From Azospirillum canadense (lineage in GTDB: Bacteria > Pseudomonadota > Alphaproteobacteria > Azospirillales > Azospirillaceae), in the NCBI RefSeq assembly GCF_025961225.1, contig NZ_JAOQNG010000001.1, positions 216,001-280,000 of the forward strand: a stretch of DNA of 64,000 nt, written 5' to 3'. Below, in pieces: positions 36,936 through 47,369 of the stretch. The notes below the pieces were generated by a model. The model was not told the DNA's origin. It did no database searches and saw only the letters and a list, made by a program, of their open reading frames with translations. Position numbers and translations under genes: made by a program. Position 1 is the first letter of the stretch. Each line of letters begins with the position of its first letter.

Positions 36936-39173
36936 ATGGCACAGCCCGTAACATCACCCGTGACATCGCCGATGCGCAGCCTGCTGGCGATCCTGGTCGC
37001 CAGCGTCGTGCTGCCGCTGGCCATCTTCGCCGGTGTGGCGGCCTACGACCGCGCGCGCATCCTGGAGGCGGCGGAGGAGTCGCTGGCCCGCACCGCCGAC
37101 ATCCTGCGCGAACACGCCCTGCGCGTGGTGGAAATCCAGGACCTTGTGCTCCGGCAGGTGGACCGCCGCGTCGCCGGCCTGTCGTGGGAGGAGATCGGCC
37201 GGTCGGAGGAGGTGCACCGCTTCCTGCGCGACCTCGACCAGGGGCTGGAACCGGTGGACTCCATCTGGCTGACCGCGCCGGACGGGGTAACGGTCAGCGG
37301 CAGCCGCTTCTTTCCCGCGTCCCGGCCGGACGTTGGCCACCGGGAGCATTTCGCGGCGCTGCGCGGCGGCGGGACCGACCTCGTCATCTCCCGCGCCTTC
37401 CGGGAAAACGCCACCGGGGAGAACGTCTTCGTCGTGGCGCGCCGGCGCACGCCGACACATGGTGCTGGGGCGGATGGCGCGGCGCCGGGGACCTTCGACG
37501 GGGTCGTGGCCGTGTCGGTCAAGGCCGACACGCTGCTGCGCCTCTACCGCGAGACGGCCCCCCACCAGAACCATTCCGTCGGGCTGGTCCGTGCGGACGG
37601 CGTCTTCCTGATCCGCGACGCCGAGGTGCCGCCGCCGGACGGCGCGCCGCAGCTGGCCAGCGGGAACTTCCGCGCCGCGGTGGCCCAGCGCCCCGACGTC
37701 GGGATCTTCACCGGAACCTCGGCCATCGACGGGGTGACCCGCATCGTCGCCTACCGGAAGGTCGGCGCCTACCCGCTGCACATCCTGGTGGCCGCCGGCA
37801 CCGACGCGGTGCTGCAGCCGTGGCGCCAGCACACGCTGATCCTCGGCCTGCTGTGCGGCGGGGCGTCGCTGTCGCTGGTCCTGATGACCCTGCTGGCCCT
37901 GCGCCGCACCGGGCGGGAGCGCGCGGCCCTCCAGCGGCTGGAGCAGGAGGCGGCCAAGCGCGAACTGGCCGAGGCCGCCCTGCTGCAAAGCCAGAAGCTG
38001 GAAGCCATCGGCAAGCTGACCGGCGGCATCGCCCACGATTTCAACAACCTGCTGACCGCCATCATCGGCAGCCTGGAGACGATCCGCAGCCGCGCCGCCG
38101 GCGGGGCGCCACCCAATGTGTTTGCGGACCTTGCCGGCCCGCTCGACATCGCATCGCAGGGCGCCAACCGCGCGGCCAACCTGACGCAGCGCCTGCTCGC
38201 CTTCGCCCGCCAACAGCCGCTGAACCGCAGCGCGGAGGACCTGAACCTCCTGGTGGAGGGGATGGAACCGCTGCTGCGCCGCTCGCTGACCGAATCCACC
38301 GTGCTGGAGACGGCCCTGGGCGACGGCCTGTGGCTCACCTCCTGCGACCCGGTGCAGGTGGAGACGGCTCTGCTCAACCTCGTCATCAACGCGCGCGACG
38401 CCATGCCCGGCGGTGGGCGGCTGAGCGTCCGCACCGCCAACGTCCGGCTGGACGGCGCGCAGGCCGCCGCCGTCGGCGACGTGACCCCCGGCGACTATGT
38501 CCGCCTGTCGGTGTCCGACACCGGCACCGGCATGACCGCGGACGTGCTGGCCCGCGCCTTCGACCCCTTCTTCACCACCAAGCCGGTCGGGCAGGGCACC
38601 GGGCTCGGCCTCAGCCAGGTCTACGGCATCGTGCGGCAATGCGGCGGCACGGCGCGGATCCTCTCCGGAACCGGTGAGGGCACGACGGTGGAGCTGTACC
38701 TGCCGCGCCTCCTCCGCGAGGACACCGTCACCGCCACTCCCGTCCCGGCCCCCGCTCCCCGTCCGGACGGCGTCGCAGAGGCCGACGGGCCGGCGCGCAT
38801 CCTGCTGGTGGAGGACGAGGCCATCGTCCGCTTCGTCGCCGCCGAGGCGCTGCGCGAGGCCGGCTATGAGGTGGAGGAAGCGGAGGACGCGGACTCCGCC
38901 CTGGCGCTGATCGAAGGGGCGGGGGTCTTCCAGCTGATGCTGACCGACGTCGGGTTGCCCGGCCTGAACGGCCGCCAGCTGGCCGAGATGGCCCACCGCC
39001 TGCGCCCGGCGATGAAGACCGTGTTCATGACCGGCTACGCCGGCGTCGCCGGGGAACCCTCGGTCGCGGTGGGAGCGCCGCTGCTGGCCAAACCCTTCAC
39101 CCCCGACGCCCTGCTGCGCAAGGTCCGCCAGACGCTGGATGAGGACGCCTCGTCCTTTGAGACGCTCGTGTGA
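36936..39173 (+). CDS. Hybrid sensor histidine kinase with Cache sensor and C-terminal receiver
   Basis: 745 residues. Membrane helix 1 (LLAILVASVVLPLAIFAGVAAY, about 15-36) and helix 2 (LILGLLCGGASLSLVLMTLLAL, about 300-322) enclose a periplasmic Cache/PDC-type sensor domain. The kinase core has the phospho-acceptor His in LTGGIAHDFNNLLTAI near 368 and ATPase boxes NLVINARDAMP and GQGTGLGLSQVYGI. A receiver domain follows (ILLVEDEAIVRF near 625; Asp in LMLTDVGLPGLNG). This layout is typical of orphan kinases that sense small organic molecules; the ligand is not evident. The start at 36936 is chosen as 29 residues upstream lack membrane or domain features. Confidence 0.88.
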   Translation: MAQPVTSPVTSPMRSLLAILVASVVLPLAIFAGVAAYDRARILEAAEESLARTADILREHALRVVEIQDLVLRQVDRRVAGLSWEEIGRSEEVHRFLRDLDQGLEPVDSIWLTAPDGVTVSGSRFFPASRPDVGHREHFAALRGGGTDLVISRAFRENATGENVFVVARRRTPTHGAGADGAAPGTFDGVVAVSVKADTLLRLYRETAPHQNHSVGLVRADGVFLIRDAEVPPPDGAPQLASGNFRAAVAQRPDVGIFTGTSAIDGVTRIVAYRKVGAYPLHILVAAGTDAVLQPWRQHTLILGLLCGGASLSLVLMTLLALRRTGRERAALQRLEQEAAKRELAEAALLQSQKLEAIGKLTGGIAHDFNNLLTAIIGSLETIRSRAAGGAPPNVFADLAGPLDIASQGANRAANLTQRLLAFARQQPLNRSAEDLNLLVEGMEPLLRRSLTESTVLETALGDGLWLTSCDPVQVETALLNLVINARDAMPGGGRLSVRTANVRLDGAQAAAVGDVTPGDYVRLSVSDTGTGMTADVLARAFDPFFTTKPVGQGTGLGLSQVYGIVRQCGGTARILSGTGEGTTVELYLPRLLREDTVTATPVPAPAPRPDGVAEADGPARILLVEDEAIVRFVAAEALREAGYEVEEAEDADSALALIEGAGVFQLMLTDVGLPGLNGRQLAEMAHRLRPAMKTVFMTGYAGVAGEPSVAVGAPLLAKPFTPDALLRKVRQTLDEDASSFETLV

Positions 39174-39249
39174 CCGCCGTCACTGCGGAGGCTGGCATTC
39201 GCGGGTATGAACTCAACCCGGACGCTGCTTGGCAACGGGGAGGGGGCCG

Positions 39250-39621
39250 ATGAGGGGGGAACGCGAGACGTCACGGCGCGAGCTGGCCAGCCTGGGCAAC
39301 GCGCTGACCCTGGCTGAACTGACCCTGGCTGAACGCGGCCAGCCGCGCCACAGCCCGGCCGACCTTATGGCGTGGCTTCTGCGCGTCGCGCGGCTGTACC
39401 CGGCGGCGCTGGCCGACAGCACGCTTCTTCAGCTGTGCGACGTGATCTCCGGGGATTTCGTCGAGGACGAGGACAAGGTCGCCCTGGTCCGCATGAGCTG
39501 GGCCGCCATCGTCCAGGCCGAACACAAGCAGCGCGGCTTGGCGCTCATCGAGGGCGGCGTCGGCGTCAGTGCTCGATTCTCGTTGGACAACAGGGACACA
39601 CGGATTTCACGGATTTTTTGA
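39250..39621 (+). CDS. Hypothetical protein whose 3' end lies in a palindromic repeat
   Basis: About 123 residues from the ATG at 39250, which follows GGGGAGGGGG. A predicted helical protein (RRELASLGNALTLAELTL, LMAWLLRVARLYPAAL, LLQLCDVISGDFVEDEDKVALVRMSWAAIVQAEHKQRGLALIEGG); no known family recognised. The last 14 residues or so (LDNRDTRISRIF) are encoded by the left arm of the ACACGGATTTCACGG-type repeat starting near 39588, so the original C-terminus was probably different. Confidence 0.6.
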   Translation: MRGERETSRRELASLGNALTLAELTLAERGQPRHSPADLMAWLLRVARLYPAALADSTLLQLCDVISGDFVEDEDKVALVRMSWAAIVQAEHKQRGLALIEGGVGVSARFSLDNRDTRISRIF

Positions 39622-39729
39622 TGCTCGCCCAGCGGCGGCCCTGACGACGGGCGCGCGGTGACGCAAGACCAACGAAAAATCCGTGGAATCCGCGTTCAAA
39701 TCCGCGAAATCCGTGTGAATCTTTGTTCC
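39588..39729. repeat. ACACGGATTTCACGG-type palindromic repeat
   Basis: Left arm about 39588-39620 (CACACGGATTTCACGGATTT with flanking ACAACAGGGA). Right arm about 39671-39729 contains AAAAATCCGTGG, AATCCGCG, AAATCCGCG and AAATCCGTGTGAAT, ending CTTTGTTCC. The complement of the right arm repeats the CACGGATTT unit four times. About 50 bases of unrelated GC-rich sequence lie between. The arms are less GC-rich than the surroundings. It forms the 3' end of the gene at 39250 and ends 17 bases before the stop of the gene on the other side. Confidence 0.85.
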
Positions 39730-39745
39730 CGGCTGCCCGCCTTCG

Positions 39746-40267
39746 CTACTCCGCGCGCACGGCCAGATGCACGTTCTTGCCGCCGTTGGTTTCCAGCAGC
39801 TCCGCGGCCTTGACCTCCTCGGCCGTGTCGTCGGCGCAGACCCACAGGATCACGCCGCCGGCCTCCAGCGCGCGGGTGAACTCGTCGGTGTCCGGGTGGC
39901 TGGTCAGCTCGTCCAGGTAATCCTTGATGGCGACGCCGCCCAGCCCGGCGGTGACCAGCGCCGCCAGCGGGGCGGCGATCGGCCCGCCGACGATGGCGAG
40001 CAGCCCGGCGGTGGTCAGGGGGAAGGCGTATTTCAGCTCGCCCACCAGCCCGGTCAGCGCCTCGTCGCGCGGGGTTGGCGGGACCCGGTCCGCCGCCTCC
40101 AGCGAGGTGTGGCTGGCGAGCACCGACAGTTCCTCCCGCTCGAAGCCGGCGGCCAGCAGGGCGGCGACGGCGCGGTCGAAATCGGCGCGCGTCTCGAACA
40201 GGGCAACGACCTCGCGCACCTCGCGGCCAATTCCCCCGGTGCCATTGTTTTCGGACGCTTGCGTCAA
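39746..40267 (-). CDS. General-stress-protein-like membrane protein (YflT/DUF1269-like)
   Basis: 173 residues. The N-terminal part ([33 protein letters not shown]) resembles the heat-induced stress domain of YflT/GSP17M. A central Gly/Ala-rich hydrophobic stretch ([39 protein letters not shown], about 80-120) looks like a glycine-zipper membrane segment. The end ([25 protein letters not shown]) is a further alpha/beta piece. Such proteins are common in alphaproteobacterial stress regulons but their role is unknown. It starts 181 bases from mutS, divergently. Confidence 0.65.
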   Translation of the reverse strand: MTQASENNGTGGIGREVREVVALFETRADFDRAVAALLAAGFEREELSVLASHTSLEAADRVPPTPRDEALTGLVGELKYAFPLTTAGLLAIVGGPIAAPLAALVTAGLGGVAIKDYLDELTSHPDTDEFTRALEAGGVILWVCADDTAEEVKAAELLETNGGKNVHLAVRAE

Positions 40268-40448
40268 GGCACTCTCCTTCCCAGCTTCCTCAAAGGTCCG
40301 GCTCGGACCTCGACAGGCACCACCAGTCTACCACCGGACCAGGTCCGCCGGAACCGGCCCGGAGGAAACCCCTCTCTCCTGCGGCGCTTCGCCCGTGCTA
40401 GGGTGGCGCCCCCGTAGACCCCTTCCACGCAGATTTGGTTCCCGATCC

Positions 40449-43163
40449 GTGTCCGACGCCATCGCCGCCCCCGCCCAGATCCCTGCGTCCTCCATCCCCG
40501 CGGACGCCACCCCGATGATGGCGCAGTACCTGGAGATCAAGCAGGCGCACCCCGATTGCCTGCTGTTCTACCGGATGGGCGATTTCTACGAGATGTTCTT
40601 CGACGACGCGGTGAACGCGGCCCGCACGCTGGACATCGCGCTGACCAAGCGCGGCCAGCACCTGGGGGAGGACATCCCCATGTGCGGCGTGCCCGTCCAC
40701 AGCCACGAATCCTACCTCCAGCGCCTGATCCGCCAGGGATTCCGCGTCGCCATCTGCGAGCAGATGGAGGACCCGGCGGAGGCGAAGAAGCGCGGGTCCA
40801 AGTCGGTGGTGAAGCGCGGCGTCATCCGCATCGTCACCCCCGGCACCCTGACGGAGGACAGCCTGCTCGACAGCCGCTCCTCCAACTGGCTGGCCGCGGT
40901 CGCGGAGACGGCGGGCGGCCTGGGCCTCGCCTGGTTGGAGCTGTCGACGGGCGAGCTGGTGGTGCAGCCGGTGGAGCGTCCCGGCCTGGGTGCAGCACTC
41001 GGCCGCCTCGACCCGCAGGAGGTGCTGGTCTCCGAGAAGCTGTGCCAGAGCCCCGACCTGTACGAGCTGTGGGCGGAGTGGAAGTCGCGCCTGACCGTGC
41101 AGCCCACCCCGCGCTTCGACAGCGAGAACGGCAAGCAGCGCCTGCTGGCGCTCTACGGCGTCGGCACGCTGGACGCCTACGGCCAGTTCTCCCGGGCCGA
41201 AGTCGCGGCGGCCGGCGCGCTGGTCGCCTATGTGGAGCTGACGCAGAAGGGCCGCGTGCCCCGCCTGTCGCCGCCGCGCCGGCTCGGCCCCGGCGCGGTC
41301 ATGGAGATCGACGCGGCGACCCGCCGCAACCTGGAACTGACCCGCACCCTGACGGGGGAGCGGCGCGGCAGCCTGCTGGCCACCATCGACCGCACGGTGA
41401 CCGGCGCCGGCGCCCGCCTGCTGGCCGCCCAGCTCTCCGCCCCGCTGACCAATCCGACGGCGATTGCCAAACGCCTGGACATGGTCGAATACGCCATGGC
41501 GGAGGAGCGGCTGCGCGCCGACCTGCGCGAGTCCCTGCGCCGCTGCCCGGACCTGGAGCGCGCGCTGTCCCGTCTGGCGCTGGGGCGCGGTGGCCCGCGC
41601 GACCTCGCCGCCGTGCGCGACGGTCTGGCCCAGGCGTCGGCCATCCGCCTGCTGCTGAACGACAACCCCGGCGGCCCGCTGCCCGACGGCCTGTCCGCCG
41701 TCGCCCGCGGCCTCGGCGAGCATGGCGAGCTGGTCCAGCAGTTGACGCAAGCCCTGGCGCCGGAGCTGCCTCTGCTCGCCCGTGATGGCGGCTTCATCGC
41801 GCGGGATTATTCCTACGCGCTGGACGATTTGGTGACGCTGCGCGACGAGAGCCGCCGGCTGATCGCCGGACTCCAGGCCAAATACGCGGACATCGCCGGG
41901 GTGCCGGCGCTGAAGGTCAAGCACAACAACGTGCTCGGCTACCACATCGAGGTGACGGCGACCCACGCGGACAAGCTGATGTCCGAGAAGGGGCGCGAGG
42001 TCTTCATGCATCGCCAGACCATGGCAAACGCCGTCCGCTTCGGCACGGTGGAGCTGTCGGACCTGGAGCGCCGCATCTCCGAGGCCGCCGACAAGGCGCT
42101 GGCCGTGGAGCTGGAGCTGTTCAACGAGCTGGTGGAGTCGGTGACCGGCCGCGCCGAGGCCATCGCCCAGGCCGCCCACGCGCTGGCCGCGCTCGACGTC
42201 GCGACCTCGCTGGCGGAGCTGGCGGTGGAGCGGCGCTACAGCCGGCCGGTGGTGGACGACAGCCTGTCCTTCGTCATCAAGGGCGGCCGGCATCCGGTGG
42301 TGGAGGCGGTGCTGGACGCCGCCAACGCCGGGCCCTTCGTGGCGAACGACTGCGACCTCGCCCCGGACAACCGGCTGTGGCTGCTGACCGGCCCCAACAT
42401 GGCCGGCAAGTCGACCTTCCTGCGCCAGAACGCGCTGATCACCGTGCTGGCCCAGATGGGCAGCTTCGTGCCGGCGGACAGCGCGCGCATCGGCGTGGTC
42501 GACCGGCTCTACAGCCGCGTCGGTGCCGCCGACGACCTGGCGCGCGGCCGCTCCACCTTCATGGTGGAGATGGTGGAGACCGCGGCCATCCTGAACCAGT
42601 CCGGATCCCGCGCCCTGGTCATCCTGGACGAGATCGGGCGCGGCACGGCGACCTTCGACGGCCTGTCCATCGCCTGGGCCTGCGTGGAGCACCTGCACGA
42701 CGTCAACCGCTGCCGCGCCCTGTTCGCCACCCATTACCACGAGCTGACCATGCTGGCCGGCAAGCTGCCCGGCCTGTCCTGCCACACCATGCGCATCAAG
42801 GAATGGCAGGGCGACGTGGTCTTCCTGCACGAGGTGACCGCAGGCGCCGCCGACCGCAGCTACGGCATTCACGTCGCGAAGCTGGCCGGCCTGCCCGGCG
42901 CCGTCGTCGGCCGCGCGGAGGAGGTGCTGACCATCCTCGAATCCGGTGAACAGAACGCCGCCATCCACCGCCTCGCCGAAGACCTGCCGCTGTTCAGCGC
43001 CGCCCTGAAGCGCCCCCCGGCGCCGTCGGTGTCCTCCGCCCCCGCCGCCCCACCGGAACCCTCCCCGGTGGAGGAGGCGCTGAAGTCCATCGACCCCGAC
43101 AGCCTAACGCCACGGCAGGCGCTGGAGGAGCTGTACCGGCTGCGCGGGATGGTGGCGCGGTAG
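40449..43163 (+). CDS. mutS: DNA mismatch repair protein MutS
   Basis: 904 residues from a GTG at 40449; an ATG pair at 40515/40518 ([10 protein letters not shown]) would give about 882 and cannot be excluded. Mismatch-binding domain I has the [11 protein letters not shown] motif (Phe of the F-x-E mismatch wedge). The core and clamp domains follow. The ATPase domain has Walker [14 protein letters not shown] near 660, Walker [17 protein letters not shown], and [12 protein letters not shown]-terminal dimer/tetramer motif ([10 protein letters not shown]) ends it. It recognises mispairs and recruits MutL. A CCCTCTCCC-type repeat follows the stop. Confidence 0.97.
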   Translation: MSDAIAAPAQIPASSIPADATPMMAQYLEIKQAHPDCLLFYRMGDFYEMFFDDAVNAARTLDIALTKRGQHLGEDIPMCGVPVHSHESYLQRLIRQGFRVAICEQMEDPAEAKKRGSKSVVKRGVIRIVTPGTLTEDSLLDSRSSNWLAAVAETAGGLGLAWLELSTGELVVQPVERPGLGAALGRLDPQEVLVSEKLCQSPDLYELWAEWKSRLTVQPTPRFDSENGKQRLLALYGVGTLDAYGQFSRAEVAAAGALVAYVELTQKGRVPRLSPPRRLGPGAVMEIDAATRRNLELTRTLTGERRGSLLATIDRTVTGAGARLLAAQLSAPLTNPTAIAKRLDMVEYAMAEERLRADLRESLRRCPDLERALSRLALGRGGPRDLAAVRDGLAQASAIRLLLNDNPGGPLPDGLSAVARGLGEHGELVQQLTQALAPELPLLARDGGFIARDYSYALDDLVTLRDESRRLIAGLQAKYADIAGVPALKVKHNNVLGYHIEVTATHADKLMSEKGREVFMHRQTMANAVRFGTVELSDLERRISEAADKALAVELELFNELVESVTGRAEAIAQAAHALAALDVATSLAELAVERRYSRPVVDDSLSFVIKGGRHPVVEAVLDAANAGPFVANDCDLAPDNRLWLLTGPNMAGKSTFLRQNALITVLAQMGSFVPADSARIGVVDRLYSRVGAADDLARGRSTFMVEMVETAAILNQSGSRALVILDEIGRGTATFDGLSIAWACVEHLHDVNRCRALFATHYHELTMLAGKLPGLSCHTMRIKEWQGDVVFLHEVTAGAADRSYGIHVAKLAGLPGAVVGRAEEVLTILESGEQNAAIHRLAEDLPLFSAALKRPPAPSVSSAPAAPPEPSPVEEALKSIDPDSLTPRQALEELYRLRGMVAR

Positions 43164-43172
43164 CAAGTATCC

Positions 43173-43223
43173 CCCTCTCCCGGCTCCGGCGGGAGAGGGA
43201 GGGACCCACGCCCATGGCGTGGG
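43173..43223. repeat. CCCTCTCCC-type repeat after mutS
   Basis: First stem CCCTCTCCCG / CGGGAGAGGG (43173-43182, 43190-43199), second stem CCCACGCC / GGCGTGGG (43205-43212, 43216-43223, loop CAT). A reverse-facing part, CCCTCACCCTCCCTCTCCCT at 43258 onward, continues into the 3' end of the acetyltransferase gene. Confidence 0.8.
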
Positions 43224-43259
43224 AGGGTGAGGGCAAGGTCATCCCGAGAATCTTAGCCC

Positions 43260-43862
43260 TCACCCTCCCTCTCCCTGCGGAGCAGGGCGAGGGGACTTCC
43301 GTGCCCGCCATTCCTCGCGCGTGATCTCCCACACCTCGCTCAGATGCTCGCCGGACACGTAGGCGTGCATCTCCGTGCGGATCACCCGCATCCCCGTCCG
43401 TTCCGACACGCGGCGGGAGGCGCGATTCGCCGCCGCCTTCGGCACGCGCAGAACCTCGCGCCCCAATTCCTCGAACCAGAAGTCGGTGACCGCCTCCACG
43501 GCCTCGCTCATCAGCCCTTGCCCCTGCCAGGGCAGGCCGAGCCAGAAGCCGCGGTTGTTGCCCTCCTGCGCCATCAGGGCGATGGCCCCGATCAGGTCGT
43601 CCGGCCGGTCCTTCAGCCGGATCGACCAGTGCCACTCCTCGCCGCGCGCCATGGCGGGCAGGGCGATGTCGCGCAGGTAGGTCAGCGCCCCGTCGGCGGG
43701 GTAGGGCCAGGGAACGCGGCCGTTGACGAAGCGCACGATCTCCCAATGCGGAAAATGCCGCTGGATGGCCGCGGCATCCTCCAAAACCAGCGGGCGCAGC
43801 AGGAGGCGCGCGGTGGTCAGCGGCGTGGCGGGGGGTGCGGCGGGGTGATGGGCCTGGGGCAT
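43260..43862 (-). CDS. GNAT family N-acetyltransferase (RimJ/RimL-like)
   Basis: 200 residues. TTARLLLRPLVLEDAAAIQRHF is the standard opening of RimJ/RimL-type GNATs. GAIALMAQEGNNRGFWLGLPWQGQGLMSEAV contains the acetyl-CoA loop (Q-x2-G-x-M type), and NRASRRVSERTGMRVI is motif B. Substrate unknown (protein N-terminus or small amine). The final residues (SPRPAPQGEGG) and stop are encoded by the intergenic repeat that extends from mutS, so the native C-terminus may have been replaced. Start at 43862 (MPQAHH); a 16-bp tandem repeat lies upstream. Confidence 0.83.
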   Translation of the reverse strand: MPQAHHPAAPPATPLTTARLLLRPLVLEDAAAIQRHFPHWEIVRFVNGRVPWPYPADGALTYLRDIALPAMARGEEWHWSIRLKDRPDDLIGAIALMAQEGNNRGFWLGLPWQGQGLMSEAVEAVTDFWFEELGREVLRVPKAAANRASRRVSERTGMRVIRTEMHAYVSGEHLSEVWEITREEWRARKSPRPAPQGEGG

Positions 43863-43913
43863 CCGCGAACATACTCCAGACATCGGCCGGGGCGCCATTG
43901 AAGCGCCCCAGTC

Positions 43914-43961
43914 GATGCTCTCCGGTCCCGATGCTCTCCAGTCCCGATGCCTCCCGGTCCG
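43914..43961. repeat. 16-bp tandem repeat, three units
   Basis: Units at 43914, 43930 and 43946, each beginning GATGC and reading GATGCTCTCCGGTCCC with 1-4 changes in the second and third. It lies between the acetyltransferase start (43862) and the lysozyme stop (43973), within the likely promoter region of the acetyltransferase gene. Confidence 0.85.
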
Positions 43962-43972
43962 CTTGGCGACGG

Positions 43973-44467
43973 TTACGCCACGCCGTCGGCCGTGGTGACG
44001 CTGGCTTGCGGCTGGGTGCCGGTGCTGCCCTCGAACAGATCGGCCTCGGCGGCGCGGCGCTTGACAAGGCCCGGCAGCTGCGTCTTCACGCCGTTCACCG
44101 TGGCGTAGACCCAGCGGCCGAACTGGCCGGCCGCGTCGGCGTAGTCGCCCTTGTTCAGCAGGACCAGCAGAGTGGAGCTTTGCAGGCTTCCCGCCCCCAG
44201 ATTGAACACGAAGGAGGCGAGGGCGCCGCGCTGCTGCGGGTTCAGCGCCACCTTGACCAGCTTATCCACCTGGGCCGCGGCGGCGGTCAGGTCGGCTTGC
44301 AGGAACGCGTCGGCGTCCGCGGCGGTGATGGTCTGGCCCATCTTCACCCCGGCCGTGTGGCCGTAGCCGATGGTCGGCACGCCCGCCGGGCACAGGTAGG
44401 CGTTGAGGTACAGGCCCTCGAAATGCTTCACCAGATTGACGGCTTCCTCGCAGACCGGCGCTGTCAT
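43973..44467 (-). CDS. Phage-type lysozyme (glycoside hydrolase family 24)
   Basis: 164 residues from ATG at 44467. The catalytic Glu is in KHFEGLYLNAYLCPAGVPTIGYGHT (Glu about 17), and the conserved Thr and GYGHT follow. The position usually held by the catalytic Asp is Cys (YLCPAG), a variant known in some phage R21-like enzymes. NPQQRGALASFVFNLGAG is the second family block. No signal peptide, spanin or holin is seen and the neighbours are not phage genes. It hydrolyses peptidoglycan if active. It may be a domesticated phage gene or part of a contractile/secretion apparatus encoded elsewhere. Confidence 0.85.
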   Translation of the reverse strand: MTAPVCEEAVNLVKHFEGLYLNAYLCPAGVPTIGYGHTAGVKMGQTITAADADAFLQADLTAAAAQVDKLVKVALNPQQRGALASFVFNLGAGSLQSSTLLVLLNKGDYADAAGQFGRWVYATVNGVKTQLPGLVKRRAAEADLFEGSTGTQPQASVTTADGVA

Positions 44468-44606
44468 GATTCCGCTTCCTTCAAAGTCCGGCGACGTGCA
44501 TCGGGGCGATCCCGTCGCGCGTCGTGGAAGGTAGCGGAATGTCGCCTCCCGCAAAACGGGATTTTTCATAAGAGTACTCCCGTATGGAGGCGTGCGGCGC
44601 GCGCCG

Positions 44607-44870
44607 CTACTGCCAGCGGAACTCCGCCGCGACCACGCGGGCCTCCGCCGGCGTGATCAGCTTCTGGGTCGCCAGTTTCACGGAGTGCAGCTTGCCGTCG
44701 AGATTCGCCTGCCAGAAGTCGAGGAACCGGCGCAGCACCGGGTATTCGGGCGCCAGGTCCAGATCCTGCCAGAGATAGCTTTGCAGAAGCTTCGGGTGGT
44801 CCGGCATGTGGTAGAGGATCTCCGCCGTCGTCAGGCGGTAGTCGCGGAGCTGGAGACTGAGGTTGGCCAT
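44607..44870 (-). CDS. usg: Usg family protein
   Basis: 87 residues: MANLSLQLRDYRLTTAEI, then LYHMPDHPKLLQSYLWQDLDLAPEYPVLRRFLDFW and a C-terminus LDGKLHSVKLATQKLITPAE. This matches the Usg family of alphaproteobacteria, known mainly from position upstream of trp genes in other species; no trp gene is present here. Function unknown. The ATG at 44870 is chosen over a longer frame. Confidence 0.85.
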   Translation of the reverse strand: MANLSLQLRDYRLTTAEILYHMPDHPKLLQSYLWQDLDLAPEYPVLRRFLDFWQANLDGKLHSVKLATQKLITPAEARVVAAEFRWQ

Positions 44871-45170
44871 GCGCTGACTCCGTGCTGGTGGAACCGTGGC
44901 GCCCTTCCCATGCGGGTCTTTGGTGTGACCCCTTGATGAAAGTTTGCCTTCGCCAACAACAATGTTCAACGGAATTTTTTGTTCCACATCAATACGTTAG
45001 CAGCCACCTGAGACGAGTGCTGCCAGTATTTGAGACGATTGTCCGCACGACCCTCTTGAATCGAAACGCGTCCTCCATTAGCTGTCTGGCACTCGCCGGG
45101 GGGGGAGTGCTAACAACCGCCCCGGACCAATCCTTTGACCCAATAAGCCTTGATCCTAGGAGGCATCCCC
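44871..45170. promoter_or_regulatory. groESL promoter and operator region
   Basis: 300 bases between usg and groES. It holds a sigma32-like promoter, CTTGAA at 45055-45060 and CCATTA at 45075-45080 (14-base spacer), and a CIRCE-like element at 45086-45113. The sequence upstream (44930-45050) is AT-richer than average, with no recognisable gene. Confidence 0.5.
45086..45113 (+). promoter_or_regulatory. CIRCE-like HrcA operator
   Basis: Right half GAGTGCTAA (45105-45113) matches CIRCE perfectly; left half CTGGCACTC (45086-45094) matches TTAGCACTC at 7 of 9. The spacer is 10 bases (GCC plus seven G) rather than the usual 9. HrcA represses groESL through this element in alphaproteobacteria; hrcA is not in the window. 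Confidence 0.75.
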
Positions 45171-45461
45171 ATGAAGTTCCGTCCGCTGCACGACCGCGTC
45201 GTCGTCAAGCGTCTGGAGTCCGACACCAAGACCAAGGGCGGGATCATCATCCCCGACACCGCGAAGGAAAAGCCCCAGGAGGGCCAGGTGATCGCGGTGG
45301 GCCCGGGGGCTCGTGACGAGAGCGGCAAGGTCGTTGCCCTCGACGTTAAGGCCGGCGACCGCATCCTGTTCGGCAAGTGGTCGGGCACCGAGGTGAAGAT
45401 CGAGGGCGAGGATTTCCTGATCATGAAGGAATCCGACATCATGGGCGTCATCGAGGGCTAA
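45171..45461 (+). CDS. groES: Co-chaperonin GroES
   Basis: 96 residues. It starts [24 protein letters not shown] and carries the mobile loop (residues 17-35, [13 protein letters not shown]) and the roof and core strands ([33 protein letters not shown]). The ATG at 45171 follows AGGAGG. It caps GroEL during folding. groEL starts 51 bases downstream. Confidence 0.97.
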   Translation: MKFRPLHDRVVVKRLESDTKTKGGIIIPDTAKEKPQEGQVIAVGPGARDESGKVVALDVKAGDRILFGKWSGTEVKIEGEDFLIMKESDIMGVIEG

Positions 45462-45509
45462 GTCCTCCGCCCGGTAAACCCCGATCAACCCGAATACAGA
45501 GGATAGTGA

Positions 45510-47156
<1,647 letters not shown>

Positions 47157-47189
47157 TAAAGAAGCCTGCGTCTCTCCAGACGTTCGCGG

Positions 47190-47220
47190 AAAGGGCGGTC
47201 CCTCGGGGCCGCCCTTTTCC
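47190..47220 (+). terminator. Terminator after groEL
   Basis: AAAGGGCGG (47190-47198) pairs with CCGCCCTTT (47209-47217), loop of 10 bases with inner GG/CC pairing, then TTTTCC. Starts 34 bases after the groEL stop. Confidence 0.85.
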
Positions 47221-47268
47221 ATTTGGACACGTCCTTACGCACAGAAGGAGGCTTTCAGCCATCTCAGA

Positions 47269-47296
47269 TTGGAACGCTTCCAAACAATGGTGGTTT
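47269..47296 (+). promoter_or_regulatory. Palindrome and EcfG-like promoter upstream of catalase
   Basis: TTGGAA-CGC-TTCCAA (47269-47283) is a perfect 6-bp palindrome. It includes GGAAC (47271-47275) followed after 16 bases by GGTT (47292-47295), close to the alphaproteobacterial general-stress sigma EcfG promoter GGAAC-N16/17-CGTT. The catalase start is 74 bases further on, after a direct repeat AACGCCGTTCA at 47334 and 47348. Confidence 0.4.
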
Positions 47297-47369
47297 TGAC
47301 CATCAACCGGCGCCGTCACGGCGGCCGGCCCATAACGCCGTTCACACAACGCCGTTCAGGGAGCATGCG

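Noticed and set aside
40398..42968. Long open frame antisense to mutS
   Set aside because: Composition (His/Gln/Arg/Leu-rich) is typical of antisense shadow translation and MutS is unambiguous.
43914..43961. CRISPR-like array
   Set aside because: The repeats are directly adjacent 16-bp units with no spacers, so they are an ordinary tandem repeat.
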